From: Weissella ceti
GTDB lineage: Bacteria; Bacillota; Bacilli; Lactobacillales; Lactobacillaceae
NCBI RefSeq assembly: GCF_018394055.1
Contig: NZ_CP074441.1
Span: 620,001-684,000, forward strand
Direction: 5' to 3'
DNA length: 64,000 nt
Below the pieces are notes generated by a model that saw only the letters and a list, made by a program, of their open reading frames with translations, ran no database searches and had not been told where the DNA came from. The translations under genes and the position numbers were made by a program. Shown here one piece after another: positions 44,142 to 53,119 of this stretch (positions are counted from its first letter, which is position 1; every line of letters begins with the position of its first letter).

Positions 44142-45278
44142 CTATTCTCCTACTTGCTCTTGGTAACGATCAATGTCAAAGGCATCGAGCCAATGTCTTG
44201 GCACTGATTCACCAAGTACCAGTGACGTTATCATCCTTCCCGTTATTGGTGCTAATAAAATGCCATGGCGTTGGTGCCCATAAGCATAAAATAATCCTGG
44301 ATGATTGGCATATTCACCAATCATTGGTAGTCCATCTGCAGCGGTGTTATTTGGTCGTAATCCTGCCCAGGTTTGATTAACTGTTAAATGTTCAGTCAAT
44401 CCCGGCGCAACATGGTTTACCTGTTCTATTAAATGCCGAACTCCTGTTAGTGACACCGTTTTTGACCAGTCATTGCTACGTTTAGTCGCGCCTATAATAA
44501 CCTCATCCCCATTTCTAGGCACCATATAAAACTCCGAGTGATACAACGTGTACGTGAGTTGTGGTCCATGATTAGTTGCTGCAATGACCTCACCTTTCAT
44601 GGGATATGTGGTGTTATGCTTGTCAGATAAATCTACCTCAATAATGTCAGATCCTGCTACGCCAGTGGCAAGAACCACTTTCTCAGCCAATACAGTTTGC
44701 CCATTTGTTAAAGCTAATCGATAAGCTTCCTTCTCGAATTGAATCGATTGTACACGGGAGGCTTCCCTAATAACTACGCCCGCTTGCTCCGCAGCACGCG
44801 CAAATGCTTTTGCAACTTGCATAGGGAGCACACTAGAATCAGGCAGATGCACAGCACCCAGCATATTTGTACTTACATATGGTGCCATGGTAACTAAATC
44901 CTTTTTTGATAACCATTGTAAGTGTTGTTCTTTAACAAGTACTGCTAATTCATCATATTCATTCTGATTAAATGCTAACTTGATTAGTCCATTTTGTCGT
45001 AACCCAATATCAATTCCGGTTACAGCGCGTAATTGTTCTGCCAATATCGGATACATCGCTTGGCTTTTTTGCGCAAAATCAAATACACCGGCTTCTGAAA
45101 AAGTCCGATATTCAGAATATGCCCCCAACATGCCTCCGGCCGCTTGCGTAGTACCTTTACCAACTTCATGTTCTTCTAGTAAGACTATGGCTAAATTTGG
45201 ACTAGCCTGACTTAAATGATAAGCAATCGATGCCCCAATAACACCACCACCTACAATTGCCACATCAACTTTAACCTG
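44142..45278 (-). CDS. thiO: Glycine oxidase ThiO
   Basis: The protein is 378 residues from the ATG at 45278; the frame opens 13 codons earlier inside thiG. It is a DAO-family FAD enzyme with VDVAIVGGGVIGASIAYHLS, GTTQAAGGMLGAYSE and the C-terminal GHQRHGILLAP. It oxidises glycine to the iminoacetate used by ThiG. It overlaps thiG by 8 bases. Confidence 0.92.
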   Translation of the reverse strand, partial: QVKVDVAIVGGGVIGASIAYHLSQASPNLAIVLLEEHEVGKGTTQAAGGMLGAYSEYRTFSEAGVFDFAQKSQAMYPILAEQLRAVTGIDIGLRQNGLIKLAFNQNEYDELAVLVKEQHLQWLSKKDLVTMAPYVSTNMLGAVHLPDSSVLPMQVAKAFARAAEQAGVVIREASRVQSIQFEKEAYRLALTNGQTVLAEKVVLATGVAGSDIIEVDLSDKHNTTYPMKGEVIAATNHGPQLTYTLYHSEFYMVPRNGDEVIIGATKRSNDWSKTVSLTGVRHLIEQVNHVAPGLTEHLTVNQTWAGLRPNNTAADGLPMIGEYANHPGLFYAYGHQRHGILLAPITGRMITSLVLGESVPRHWLDAFDIDRYQEQVGE

Positions 45279-46068
45279 CATTACCCTTCTCCAAATCACT
45301 AAATAGTTTTTGCCCACTCATTGGAGAGGAGGGTACGGCGCCAGTATGGGCATCTAATACTCGTCCTGCTTTTGCCAAGTATGCCTTACGCCCAGCTGAG
45401 ATACCATCATGAAAAGCTGCAGCCATCAATGGAATATTATTGGCTGTTGCAATAGCCGTGTTAGCCATAATCGCATCAACCCCCATTTCCATTGCTTCAG
45501 CTGCTTGACTTGGCTTACCAATCCCAGCGTCAATAATGACTGGTACTTCAATATTGTCCACAAGTAGTTGAATCATGTCCTTATTCGCTAAACCACGATT
45601 ACTCCCCAAGGTTGAGGCTAACGGCATCACCGCTGCAGCTCCAGCAGCAACTAATTTATGCGCTAACACTAAGTCAGGCATCATGTACGGCAGTACAATG
45701 AACCCTTCTGCCGCTAATACCCGTGTTGCTTTTAGCGTTTCTTCGCCATCAGGCATAAGGAATTGCCGATCCGGCATAATTTCAATCTTTACCCAGTCAC
45801 TACCACTCAATGCACGAGCCAAACGTGCAATACGAATAGCTTCTTCTGCATTTGTGGCACCAGATGTATTCGGTAATAGCGTTACTCCGTCCGGGATGTA
45901 TTCTAGAATATCTGATTCATGCGCTTCGTTACGCTTCAATGCCATCGTGATCATTTCCGCTCCTGCATGATCGACAGCAGCTTTAATCAAGTCATACGAA
46001 TATTTACCTGATCCTAAAATAAATCGTGAATCAAAAGCATGTCCTGCAATAATTAGTTGATCGGTCAT
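45271..46068 (-). CDS. thiG: Thiazole synthase
   Basis: This is a 265-residue TIM-barrel enzyme. Motifs are GSGKY, MALKRNEA, LLPNTSGATNAEEA, KIEIMPD, and the late VIIDAGIGKPSQAAEAMEMG. It joins ThiS thiocarboxylate, iminoglycine and a deoxyxylulose phosphate to form the thiazole. Its ATG shares a base with the thiF stop. Confidence 0.95.
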   Translation of the reverse strand: MTDQLIIAGHAFDSRFILGSGKYSYDLIKAAVDHAGAEMITMALKRNEAHESDILEYIPDGVTLLPNTSGATNAEEAIRIARLARALSGSDWVKIEIMPDRQFLMPDGEETLKATRVLAAEGFIVLPYMMPDLVLAHKLVAAGAAAVMPLASTLGSNRGLANKDMIQLLVDNIEVPVIIDAGIGKPSQAAEAMEMGVDAIMANTAIATANNIPLMAAAFHDGISAGRKAYLAKAGRVLDAHTGAVPSSPMSGQKLFSDLEKGNAG

Positions 46069-46724
46069 TAATTTTCTCCTTCTAGGTTTTCCTGTGACAA
46101 TAACAACTGCAATATCATATTCACTTGATGCCCAGCAGCGATCATAACCCGACCAGCCATTAAACCTTCTTTACCCGGATTAGTTTGGTCCCCTGCAATG
46201 TAAACATTCTTACGGAACTTCTTAGTTTGAATCGTATTAGATGAATGTAAGCCAGCCATACCATTCCCCATTACTAATGGCTTATTGGGATAAGTTGCTT
46301 CACTCGTACGTAACAACATCGCTTTAGCATCTGGTACATCAAATGCTTCAACCATGACATCTGCATCCGCAAATAACTCTGCCACATTCTCATTAGTTAC
46401 TTTAACTTGATGAATCGTAATATTGATAAATGGATTCATTTCCAAGATGTTTTCACGCAATGCCATAACTTTTGGCATGCCAATCTGACTTAACTTATAC
46501 TGTTGGCGGTTAAGATTACTAAAATCCACAACATCAAAATCAATTAAAGTTAAGTGTCCTACGCCAGAACGTGCTAAGCCAATAGCAATGTTTGATCCCA
46601 AGCCGCCCGCACCTGCAATTACGACATGTGCATCTACCAATGCTTCAGTAGATCCGGCTACGTTGCGTTCTTTCATCCCATGCCAAATGTCTTGCGCGGG
46701 GATGCCTTGCATGTTAATCGTCAT
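46068..46724 (-). CDS. thiF: ThiS adenylyltransferase
   Basis: This is a 218-residue E1-like protein. The nucleotide motif is GAGGLGSNIAIGLARSGVG near residue 36, and DFDVVDFSNLNRQQY with the Arg finger follows. It activates the ThiS C-terminus. It is shorter than E. coli ThiF because it lacks the distal zinc-cysteine region; this short form is common in Gram-positive thiF. Confidence 0.92.
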   Translation of the reverse strand: MTINMQGIPAQDIWHGMKERNVAGSTEALVDAHVVIAGAGGLGSNIAIGLARSGVGHLTLIDFDVVDFSNLNRQQYKLSQIGMPKVMALRENILEMNPFINITIHQVKVTNENVAELFADADVMVEAFDVPDAKAMLLRTSEATYPNKPLVMGNGMAGLHSSNTIQTKKFRKNVYIAGDQTNPGKEGLMAGRVMIAAGHQVNMILQLLLSQENLEGEN

Positions 46725-46777
46725 CTTCTATTCTCCAATTCATATTTCTGTTTTAACGATTCTGATTCATTTGGAAA

Positions 46778-46975
46778 TCAGCCACCCCCAACGAATGACA
46801 CAACTTCAATCGCATCATTTTCTCCTAACACAACATCTTGAAAGTCATCCTCTTTTAAAATACGACCATTTAATTCCACCACTACGTGTGTCGTATTCAT
46901 GACTTCTCGTTTTTTAAGCATTTCACTAACGGTTAATCCTTCTAAACCAGTGATTAATTGTCCATTCATGCGCAT
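46778..46975 (-). CDS. thiS: Sulfur carrier protein ThiS
   Basis: This is a 65-residue ubiquitin-like protein ending in VSFVGGG, which carries the Gly-Gly for thiocarboxylate formation. GGAGGCAATACGCTT precedes the ATG. It is the first gene after the TPP riboswitch. Confidence 0.93.
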   Translation of the reverse strand: MRMNGQLITGLEGLTVSEMLKKREVMNTTHVVVELNGRILKEDDFQDVVLGENDAIEVVSFVGGG

Positions 46976-47001
46976 AAGCGTATTGCCTCCAAAAAATAAA
47001 A

Positions 47002-47040
47002 TAAAAAAGCACGTGCTTCCATAGTGAAAGAACGTGCTTA
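47002..47040 (-). terminator. Riboswitch-associated terminator upstream of thiS
   Basis: AAGCACGT and ACGTGCTT flank a 17-nt loop, with a T-run on the minus strand, between the aptamer and thiS. It is the likely off-switch when TPP is bound. Confidence 0.8.
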
Positions 47041-47062
47041 GGTTAATACCGACCTAATTGCA

Positions 47063-47157
47063 CCACTTTCCTACGCTAGTTTTAACTAGATCAGGTTCTT
47101 GGAATCCAAAGCATTGGCTTTATCTCAGCCGATCACTTCTTTCGGCACTCCCAGTGG
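47063..47157 (-). promoter_or_regulatory. TPP riboswitch upstream of thiS
   Basis: The minus strand has the conserved core: GGGAGTGCC, GGCTGAGAT, AAGAACCTGATCTAG, then ACTAGCGTAGGAAAGTGG, with P1 formed by CCACT and AGTGG. It begins just after the thiE stop, so it gives the thiSFGOD-tenA part its own control. Confidence 0.95.
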
Positions 47158-47159
47158 AT

Positions 47160-47792
47160 TTATATATGTGGCATGTTAATGTTTACTTGACGTAACGCCG
47201 TAACCGTCTTCTCAATATCATTAGACAACATAATCTCACTTACTACAGCTACACCATCAATTGGAAAGCCCGTAAAGGTATGCACATTGTGTGTTTTAAT
47301 TCCCCCAATAGCAACCACTGGTATTTTGACGGTTTCGCCAATATCACGCAGGGTTTCGGGGGATGTTGGTCGTGTAATAACTTTAGTTTGGGTTGGAAAT
47401 ATTGCACCAACGCCTAAGTAATCCGCCCCCTCGCGTTCCGCCTCAATCGCACGATTCACGCTTTTGGCTGACACACCAATTAATTTATTAGGACCAACTA
47501 ATCGACGCACGATAGATATCGGTAAATCAGCGTCACCGATATGCACTCCAGCCGCATCAACCGCTAACATAATATCTACGCGGTCATCAATAATTAGTGG
47601 TACGTGATACCGATCAGTTATTCTTTTGACGTCCATAGCTAGCTCAAAATAATTACGCGTGGACAGCGATTTTTCGCGCAACTGGATAATGGTTACACCG
47701 GTTTGGCACGCCTCCTCAATAATTTCCAAAAATCGACTTGGCGAATACTCATATTGACCAGTCACAAGATACAGTTGATACGGATTCATCAT
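47160..47792 (-). CDS. thiE: Thiamine phosphate synthase
   Basis: The protein is 210 residues from the ATG at 47792; the ATG three bases on is also possible. It is a TIM-barrel enzyme with TIIQLREKS near residue 33, the DDRVD and GVHIGDADL motifs, and [11 protein letters not shown] near residue 122. It joins HMP-PP and thiazole phosphate. It precedes the thiS unit, and each has its own riboswitch. Confidence 0.93.
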   Translation of the reverse strand: MMNPYQLYLVTGQYEYSPSRFLEIIEEACQTGVTIIQLREKSLSTRNYFELAMDVKRITDRYHVPLIIDDRVDIMLAVDAAGVHIGDADLPISIVRRLVGPNKLIGVSAKSVNRAIEAEREGADYLGVGAIFPTQTKVITRPTSPETLRDIGETVKIPVVAIGGIKTHNVHTFTGFPIDGVAVVSEIMLSNDIEKTVTALRQVNINMPHI

Positions 47793-47809
47793 TTCACCCC
47801 ACTCCAAAG

Positions 47810-47842
47810 AAAAAAGCACAACACGTTAAAAGCGTTGTGCCT
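47810..47842 (-). terminator. Riboswitch-associated terminator upstream of thiE
   Basis: AAGCACAACACG pairs with CGTTGTGC and is followed by six T on the minus strand. Confidence 0.8.
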
Positions 47843-47965
47843 GAATGTTCATAGTGTAGCGTTAAGAATAAATATTGCTAAACGATCGTCACTGCTCGTG
47901 TTTATACATATGCTTCGAATTATTATTTTGAAGATATGTCGCTAAAGTGTACACCGTCATATTTA

Positions 47966-48047
47966 TTGTTAGCTTCCTACGCTAGTGTTAACTAGATCAG
48001 GTTCTTGGGTATAATCTCAGCCACATTTGGGCACCCCAGCTTTTAAC
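47966..48047 (-). promoter_or_regulatory. TPP riboswitch upstream of thiE
   Basis: The minus strand shows GGGGTGCCC, GGCTGAGAT, AAGAACCTGATCTAG and ACTAGCGTAGGAAGC, the TPP aptamer core. It has a shorter variable arm than the copy at 47063. Confidence 0.95.
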
Positions 48048-48060
48048 AGGATTAGTTTAG

Positions 48061-48311
48061 CAATTATTTCAAAGTTTAGCAACAAAAAAAGATACAAACA
48101 ATAAAGAATAGACATTCATTTATAAACGACTATTCATCCATATTAAGGACATATACGTACATTTCATACATATATAAACACCAATTCGTATCCTTAAACT
48201 ATAGAAAAAATCACAGCACTCAAACAACTTACAACTACCAAATTCAACAAATATGTCGAGAAATCAAATATACATATTACTCTATTTTTGATGTTTGGAT
48301 ATTATTACAAA
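48061..48311. other. Intergenic stretch upstream of the thiamine operon
   Basis: It should contain the thiE promoter. This AT-rich stretch has no gene and no clear RNA. Confidence 0.5.
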
Positions 48312-48313
48312 AC

Positions 48314-48349
48314 AAAAAAGCCCTAAAGCAATTGTACTTTAGAGGCTTT
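48314..48349 (-). terminator. Terminator of the second LPXTG adhesin gene
   Basis: AAAGCCCTAAAG pairs with CTTTAGAGGCTTT (one mismatch), with a T-run on the minus strand. Confidence 0.8.
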
Positions 48350-48384
48350 CATGAAATATTTAATTCGTTTCAATTAATCGGTAA

Positions 48385-50463
48385 TTACTTACCACGACGA
48401 ACCATTACTAATCCTGCGAATACAAGACCAAGCAAACCAAGAATAGTCAAATTGAAGTTATCAGCTGAACCAGTATTTGGCAATTCTGCCTTCTTTGTTT
48501 CAGACTTCTTCGCTGTAGTCTTCTTAGGTGCTACAACCTTTTCTTCTGACTTACCATTTAACTTCGGTGCTGGAGTTGGCTTTACATGTGCCTTAGGCGC
48601 TGGAATTGGCTTAACATCAGACTCTGGTGCTGGTGTTGGCTTTACATGCGCTTTTGGCACAGGCATTGGCTTAACATTAGGCTTCGGTGTTGGTGTTGGC
48701 TTAACGTCAGGCTTTAGTTCTGGCTTAATTGGATTGATCTTGTCATCTTCAACTACTTGCCCATCAATATGTTCTGGGGTAATTGGATCGATAACGTCAA
48801 TATCTTCTTCTGGAATAATTTCTTCCGTTGGGTCGATATGTACTTCTGGCTTTGAACCGTGAATACCATCTTCTAGGTGGTTTTCTTCGATAATTTCATC
48901 GCCTGTTTCTGGAACGATTGGGTCGATAACGTCAACATCTTCTTCTGGCACAATTTCTTCCGTTGGGTCGATATGTACTTCTGGCTTTGAACCGTGAATA
49001 CCATCTTCTAGGTGGTTTTCTTCGATAACTTCATCACCTGTTTCTGGAACGATTGGGTCAATAACGTCAACGTCTTCTTCGGGCACAATTTCTTCCGTTG
49101 GGTCGATATGTACTTCTGGCTTTGAACCGTGAATACCATCTTCTAGGTGGTTTTCTTCGATAATTTCATCACCTGTTTCTGGAACGATTGGGTCAATAAC
49201 GTCAACGTCTTCTTCGGGCACAACTTCTTCCGTTGGGTCGATATGTACTTCTGGCTTTGAACCGTGAATACCGTCTTCTGTATGTGGTCCTTCTGTATCT
49301 TCATCTGCGTCATCTGGAACGATAGGCGCAATTTCATCTACAATTTCGTCCGCAGGAAGTTCTTCTTCCTTTGGTACGTTATGTACGTCTGGTTTTGAAC
49401 CATGGATACCATCTTCTAGGTGGTTTTCTTCAACACTTTCAGTACCCTTGTCCGGCGTAATTGGGTCAATGTCATCCGTTGTTTCTTCAGGCATTGGATC
49501 AATCGTACCTTCAGTTCCTTGGTTCAGATTATCAACACCTTCGATTTCACCTGACATTAGCAAGTTCGCTACACGGACGTTATCTGAAACTGATTGTGGG
49601 TTGTTATTTCCTGCTGCAAAAGAGACTGAGAACTTATTTGTTAGTTCCTTCATCTTCTCTCCTGCACCTGTCAAACGAGTCTTGTATTGGATTGAAACAG
49701 TTTCACCGTCAACTAGCGCTTCAGGCACGGTTACAGAAAACTTGTTTCCCATGACTTTAACCTTTGGCACTGTAACTCCAGGCTTACCACTAATTGTGAA
49801 TGAGTCATCCACGTATAAGTGACCTTGGCCAAGTGAATCCGTTACATCAATGTTACCAGTGATGTGATCACGGTTCGCATTGATTACAATGTACCAGTTC
49901 AAGACAGTCGGATCATTAAGGTCAACATTTCCACCCTTGTATGCAGGACGATGTGGTTGAACAGGACCAGTATTTGTCTTATGCCCCTTAACCTTCAGCG
50001 TTGGCACGTTTTGGACTTTTGTCCCCAAAGACATGTCAAGTGTGTTTTCTGAATCCTTAGCCAATCCTTGCTTAACTTGCAAGTTAAAGGAAAGCTTACC
50101 CTTGATATGCTCTTTCGCAGACACTTTATCAGTAAACTTCACAACTGCTCGTCCGCTTTCCACGGTAACAATTGCGTAGTCTTCTAACTTCATGCTTGTC
50201 TTAAATCCTTCAAGCTCCTTAGGTAAATCAAAAACCATTTCATCGCCAGCTTTGAATGTATGACCATCCTTTTCACTAAATCCGATCTTTACGTTTAAGT
50301 TTTCACCCTCCCAGGCTTCCGACTTGTCAACAGTAATTGAATCCACAAACAGATCCTTATTTATTTGACTAGCTTGTACTGTATTGCCAGTAAACATCAC
50401 TAGAACACAGGCAAGCATAGCCATCAACCACAATAGTGGTTGATATTTTTTGTTTTCTCGCAT
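48385..50463 (-). CDS. LPXTG-anchored adhesin with long tandem repeats
   Basis: This is a 692-residue surface protein. A signal peptide (1-32) precedes two beta-rich adhesin domains (about 35-310) that resemble those of the 509-residue protein (KAGDEMVFDLPKELEGF, VKFTDKVSA, YKTRLTGAGEK). From about 325 to 570 there are five units of about 43 residues containing EDGIHGSKPEVHIDPTEE. A Pro/Lys-rich wall-spanning part with a 13-residue period (VKPTPAPKAH) follows. The end is LPNTG (near 661), a helix and RRGK. It is likely exported and anchored by sortase A. GAAGGAG lies about 10 nt before the ATG. Confidence 0.88.
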   Translation of the reverse strand: MRENKKYQPLLWLMAMLACVLVMFTGNTVQASQINKDLFVDSITVDKSEAWEGENLNVKIGFSEKDGHTFKAGDEMVFDLPKELEGFKTSMKLEDYAIVTVESGRAVVKFTDKVSAKEHIKGKLSFNLQVKQGLAKDSENTLDMSLGTKVQNVPTLKVKGHKTNTGPVQPHRPAYKGGNVDLNDPTVLNWYIVINANRDHITGNIDVTDSLGQGHLYVDDSFTISGKPGVTVPKVKVMGNKFSVTVPEALVDGETVSIQYKTRLTGAGEKMKELTNKFSVSFAAGNNNPQSVSDNVRVANLLMSGEIEGVDNLNQGTEGTIDPMPEETTDDIDPITPDKGTESVEENHLEDGIHGSKPDVHNVPKEEELPADEIVDEIAPIVPDDADEDTEGPHTEDGIHGSKPEVHIDPTEEVVPEEDVDVIDPIVPETGDEIIEENHLEDGIHGSKPEVHIDPTEEIVPEEDVDVIDPIVPETGDEVIEENHLEDGIHGSKPEVHIDPTEEIVPEEDVDVIDPIVPETGDEIIEENHLEDGIHGSKPEVHIDPTEEIIPEEDIDVIDPITPEHIDGQVVEDDKINPIKPELKPDVKPTPTPKPNVKPMPVPKAHVKPTPAPESDVKPIPAPKAHVKPTPAPKLNGKSEEKVVAPKKTTAKKSETKKAELPNTGSADNFNLTILGLLGLVFAGLVMVRRGK
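48755..49430. repeat. 129-bp tandem repeats in the second adhesin gene
   Basis: There are about five units; three central ones are nearly identical at the base level and the outer ones have drifted. This indicates recent internal expansion, and copy number is likely to vary between isolates. Confidence 0.85.
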
Positions 50464-50805
50464 TTAAAACAATCTCCTTCAAATTTCGATTTTTTGAAAT
50501 TTGCTGATTATTCACGAGATATAAATTGCTAATTAACAACCTATACATAATCAGCAACGTTATTAAACTTATCGTATTTTTATCACTAAGTCTAGTTTCA
50601 AAATTTAAATTCCTTTAAAAAAATCGCATATAAGACCGGAAACGCCATTAAATCAAGACTTTACACTTGTGAAGTCATCTTATTTTTAATTTTTCTTTTT
50701 ATTATTAAAAACAAGTGACATATATACAACTATCATTTAATTAGTCAAAAACACCGAAACAACAGCAACATAGGCACGTAAACCATTTAGTTTCATTTAA
50801 GGTGT
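50464..50805. other. Upstream region of the second adhesin gene
   Basis: More than 300 AT-rich bases lie between the adhesin start and the next terminator. A promoter must lie here but I cannot place it. No gene is seen. Confidence 0.5.
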
Positions 50806-50845
50806 TAAAAAAAGGTAATTCCATTAACACAATGAAATCACCTTC
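50806..50845 (-). terminator. Terminator of the GDPD gene
   Basis: AAGGTAATTCCATT pairs with AATGAAATCACCTT (two mismatches), with a T-run on the minus strand. Confidence 0.75.
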
Positions 50846-50879
50846 TTTTTGAATATTTAAAAATTAAATTTCACAAACA

Positions 50880-52679
50880 TTAACCAACTGTACCACTTGA
50901 GATATTAGGCATCGTAATAATATAATCTTGAATTCGTTGGGCATACGTTGGATTCTCTTGTTCTTCTTTAATTTCTTCTTTTAACGTCGTTAATTCATCA
51001 GTAATTAATCCATCCACATGATAAGACATCATGCGACGCATCGTATCCCCATCATTAATCGTCCAAGCATATACCTCACGTCCCGCAGCACGCGCTTTAG
51101 ATGTAAATCGCTTGTTCAACGTTGTTTCTTCCATTGTATATGCATCCGCATCCGTATGTGGGTAAATAAAGTTATACGGTAAAATATATGAAACGTACAG
51201 CAAAGGTGCTTTTTCCTTCACACTTGCGACCACATTATAATCTAATGACTGCACTTCATGGCCATAAGCTAGCAGTGTATCTTCATACTTATCCAAAAAA
51301 CGCTGCATCATATCGGGTGAGTCTTTTTTAGATGTCTTAATTTCTACAAGTAATTTTTGATCTAAATCATTAGCAACTGCTAAATATTGATCAAAACTAG
51401 GTAAGGCTGCAGTAAATCCGTTTTCATGGACCTTCATTTTTTGTAGTTGTGCAAGCGTAAAGTCTTGTGGTGCCCCATCTACACCCGTTAAAGTCTTCAA
51501 ATTAGGGTCATGCATAACCACAAATTGCCCATCTTTCGTTTCTTGAATATCCATTTCAACTAAATCAGGCGCTAATTTGCTCGTTCGCTTCAAGGCAGGA
51601 ATCGTATTTTGTGCGCCATTTGGGTTTTCTACCCCATCTACACCTCGATGTGAAATTGTTTTAGGGATGGACTCACCAATACCTAACATGAAAACCACAT
51701 TAAACCCAATAATAATCAATCCTGCTAACGCAATAACTGTAACAGACGTTGTCTTCATCCAACGAGCGCCCCGCCAAGATACAAGCGGTTCTGATTTAGT
51801 CATGTATGGATATAGCGCTGGGTGAGACAACAGGAATGACAAGATAACCATTGAAGCCCAAGCACCAAAAAAGACATTCAAGATTTGGATTAATGACAAA
51901 TTAGCCACACCACTAAACAAGGCAATTGAATTTGAAAGTTGATCAAATCCTATTTGAGAGAAATATACAGCCGTAAAGGTAATAATGCGTGGTACTGTCG
52001 TCAACATCCCTAACGCCCATAATTGAATTGCAAAACGCCAGAATTTACGATGAGTAATGGCCGCACTAATGCTCACCGCATCTTTAGCTGCCAAATTACC
52101 TACCACCATTAAAGGCAACACGAAAATCCAACGAACAGCAATATACCCAACCACAATAGCTGCAATTAAGATACCTAGACTAAACAGTATATTCTGCATC
52201 AAAAAGTCTAATATAAATGTCGGAATAACAATTTTCCCTAACAACTGACTACCAAAAACAAGTTGCGTTGCTTGCATAATCACTAAAAAGTAAGCTAACA
52301 AGAACAGCGCCGAAGTCCAAGTTTGATTACGGACCGTTTCCCAACTCTCTTTAACCAACTGTAGGACATTAAAACGACGTTGCTTAATCTGACGCATTCT
52401 TAATAACAAATATGAAAACTGCATAAAGACTAGTGAAAGCAGCAATATAAATAACAAGAGCAACAATATCGTCGCAATTGGTTTCTGAATTAAGATATCT
52501 AAATTTGTATATGAAATATACGGGATATCTTGTAAGCGTAAAATCCATGACGCTGCGCCATTAAAAAACGCAATCGCAATTTGCAACACAATATTTAGAC
52601 TGATAAACAACATCAAATAACTGGCCCATTGCCGTCCAAATTCTTGTGTACTAGATTTAAAATGTTTTAAAATCCCCAT
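50880..52679 (-). CDS. Membrane glycerophosphodiester phosphodiesterase
   Basis: This is a 599-residue protein. About eight membrane segments form the N-terminal GDPD membrane domain (residues 20-330). The catalytic TIM-barrel domain follows (about 340-570), with ISHRGVDGVENP supplying the His-Arg of the active site, LVEMDIQETKDGQFVVMHDPNL the metal ligands, and LVEIKTS. It probably cleaves glycerophosphodiesters, from lipoteichoic acid or phospholipid turnover, outside the cell. Transcribed alone. Confidence 0.88.
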   Translation of the reverse strand: MGILKHFKSSTQEFGRQWASYLMLFISLNIVLQIAIAFFNGAASWILRLQDIPYISYTNLDILIQKPIATILLLLLFILLLSLVFMQFSYLLLRMRQIKQRRFNVLQLVKESWETVRNQTWTSALFLLAYFLVIMQATQLVFGSQLLGKIVIPTFILDFLMQNILFSLGILIAAIVVGYIAVRWIFVLPLMVVGNLAAKDAVSISAAITHRKFWRFAIQLWALGMLTTVPRIITFTAVYFSQIGFDQLSNSIALFSGVANLSLIQILNVFFGAWASMVILSFLLSHPALYPYMTKSEPLVSWRGARWMKTTSVTVIALAGLIIIGFNVVFMLGIGESIPKTISHRGVDGVENPNGAQNTIPALKRTSKLAPDLVEMDIQETKDGQFVVMHDPNLKTLTGVDGAPQDFTLAQLQKMKVHENGFTAALPSFDQYLAVANDLDQKLLVEIKTSKKDSPDMMQRFLDKYEDTLLAYGHEVQSLDYNVVASVKEKAPLLYVSYILPYNFIYPHTDADAYTMEETTLNKRFTSKARAAGREVYAWTINDGDTMRRMMSYHVDGLITDELTTLKEEIKEEQENPTYAQRIQDYIITMPNISSGTVG

Positions 52680-52741
52680 ATTTCCTCTTCTTTCATCTTA
52701 TCAAAATTGACTCGAATACTGTATTAACCCTATTATAACGC

Positions 52742-52779
52742 AAAAAAAGGACAGCCTCTGACGAGACCGTCCTTTTCTT
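52742..52779 (-). terminator. Terminator of the small basic protein gene
   Basis: AAGGACAGCCTC pairs with GAGACCGTCCTT with small mismatches. A T-run follows on the minus strand. Confidence 0.75.
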
Positions 52780-52958
52780 TACTTAGATAAACGCGCAATT
52801 TCCTTTTCAATCTCCTTAAGGCGACTTGTTAAGTTCTTTTGACGTTCTTCAAAGTCTAAGCTACGACCGTTGTTTGAGTATGTCGCAACTAGCTTGCGTT
52901 GTACTCGTGAACGGTGGCGCTTTAGTACTTGAATCTTAAACCAGTTGTTTAAAGACAT
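52779..52958 (-). CDS. Small basic protein of unknown function
   Basis: This is a 59-residue protein. GGGAGGT lies 6 nt before the ATG at 52958; a start two codons earlier would overlap the ribosome site. The N-terminal half is rich in Arg and Lys (KIQVLKRHRSRVQRKL). The C-terminal half looks like a short coiled coil (RQKNLTSRLKEIEKEIARL). It has a strong own terminator and ribosome site, which supports a real gene. I do not recognise the family. Confidence 0.65.
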   Translation of the reverse strand: MSLNNWFKIQVLKRHRSRVQRKLVATYSNNGRSLDFEERQKNLTSRLKEIEKEIARLSK

Positions 52959-53079
52959 AAGCATACCTCCCGTTTTCTTGTCTTAACAGACTATTATTTT
53001 AGCCATTAAGCATTAATTCGAAGTTAAAGTAAGTAAACCTAACTCGTAATATTCAACAGTATAACATATTTTTAGTAAA

Positions 53080-53108
53080 AAAGCATCTAATTTTACATTA
53101 GATGCTTA
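53080..53108 (-). terminator. Terminator of the CHAP protein gene
   Basis: AAGCATCTAAT pairs with ATTAGATGCTT, with a T-run on the minus strand. Confidence 0.85.
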
Positions 53109-53119
53109 CGTTTTAACTA

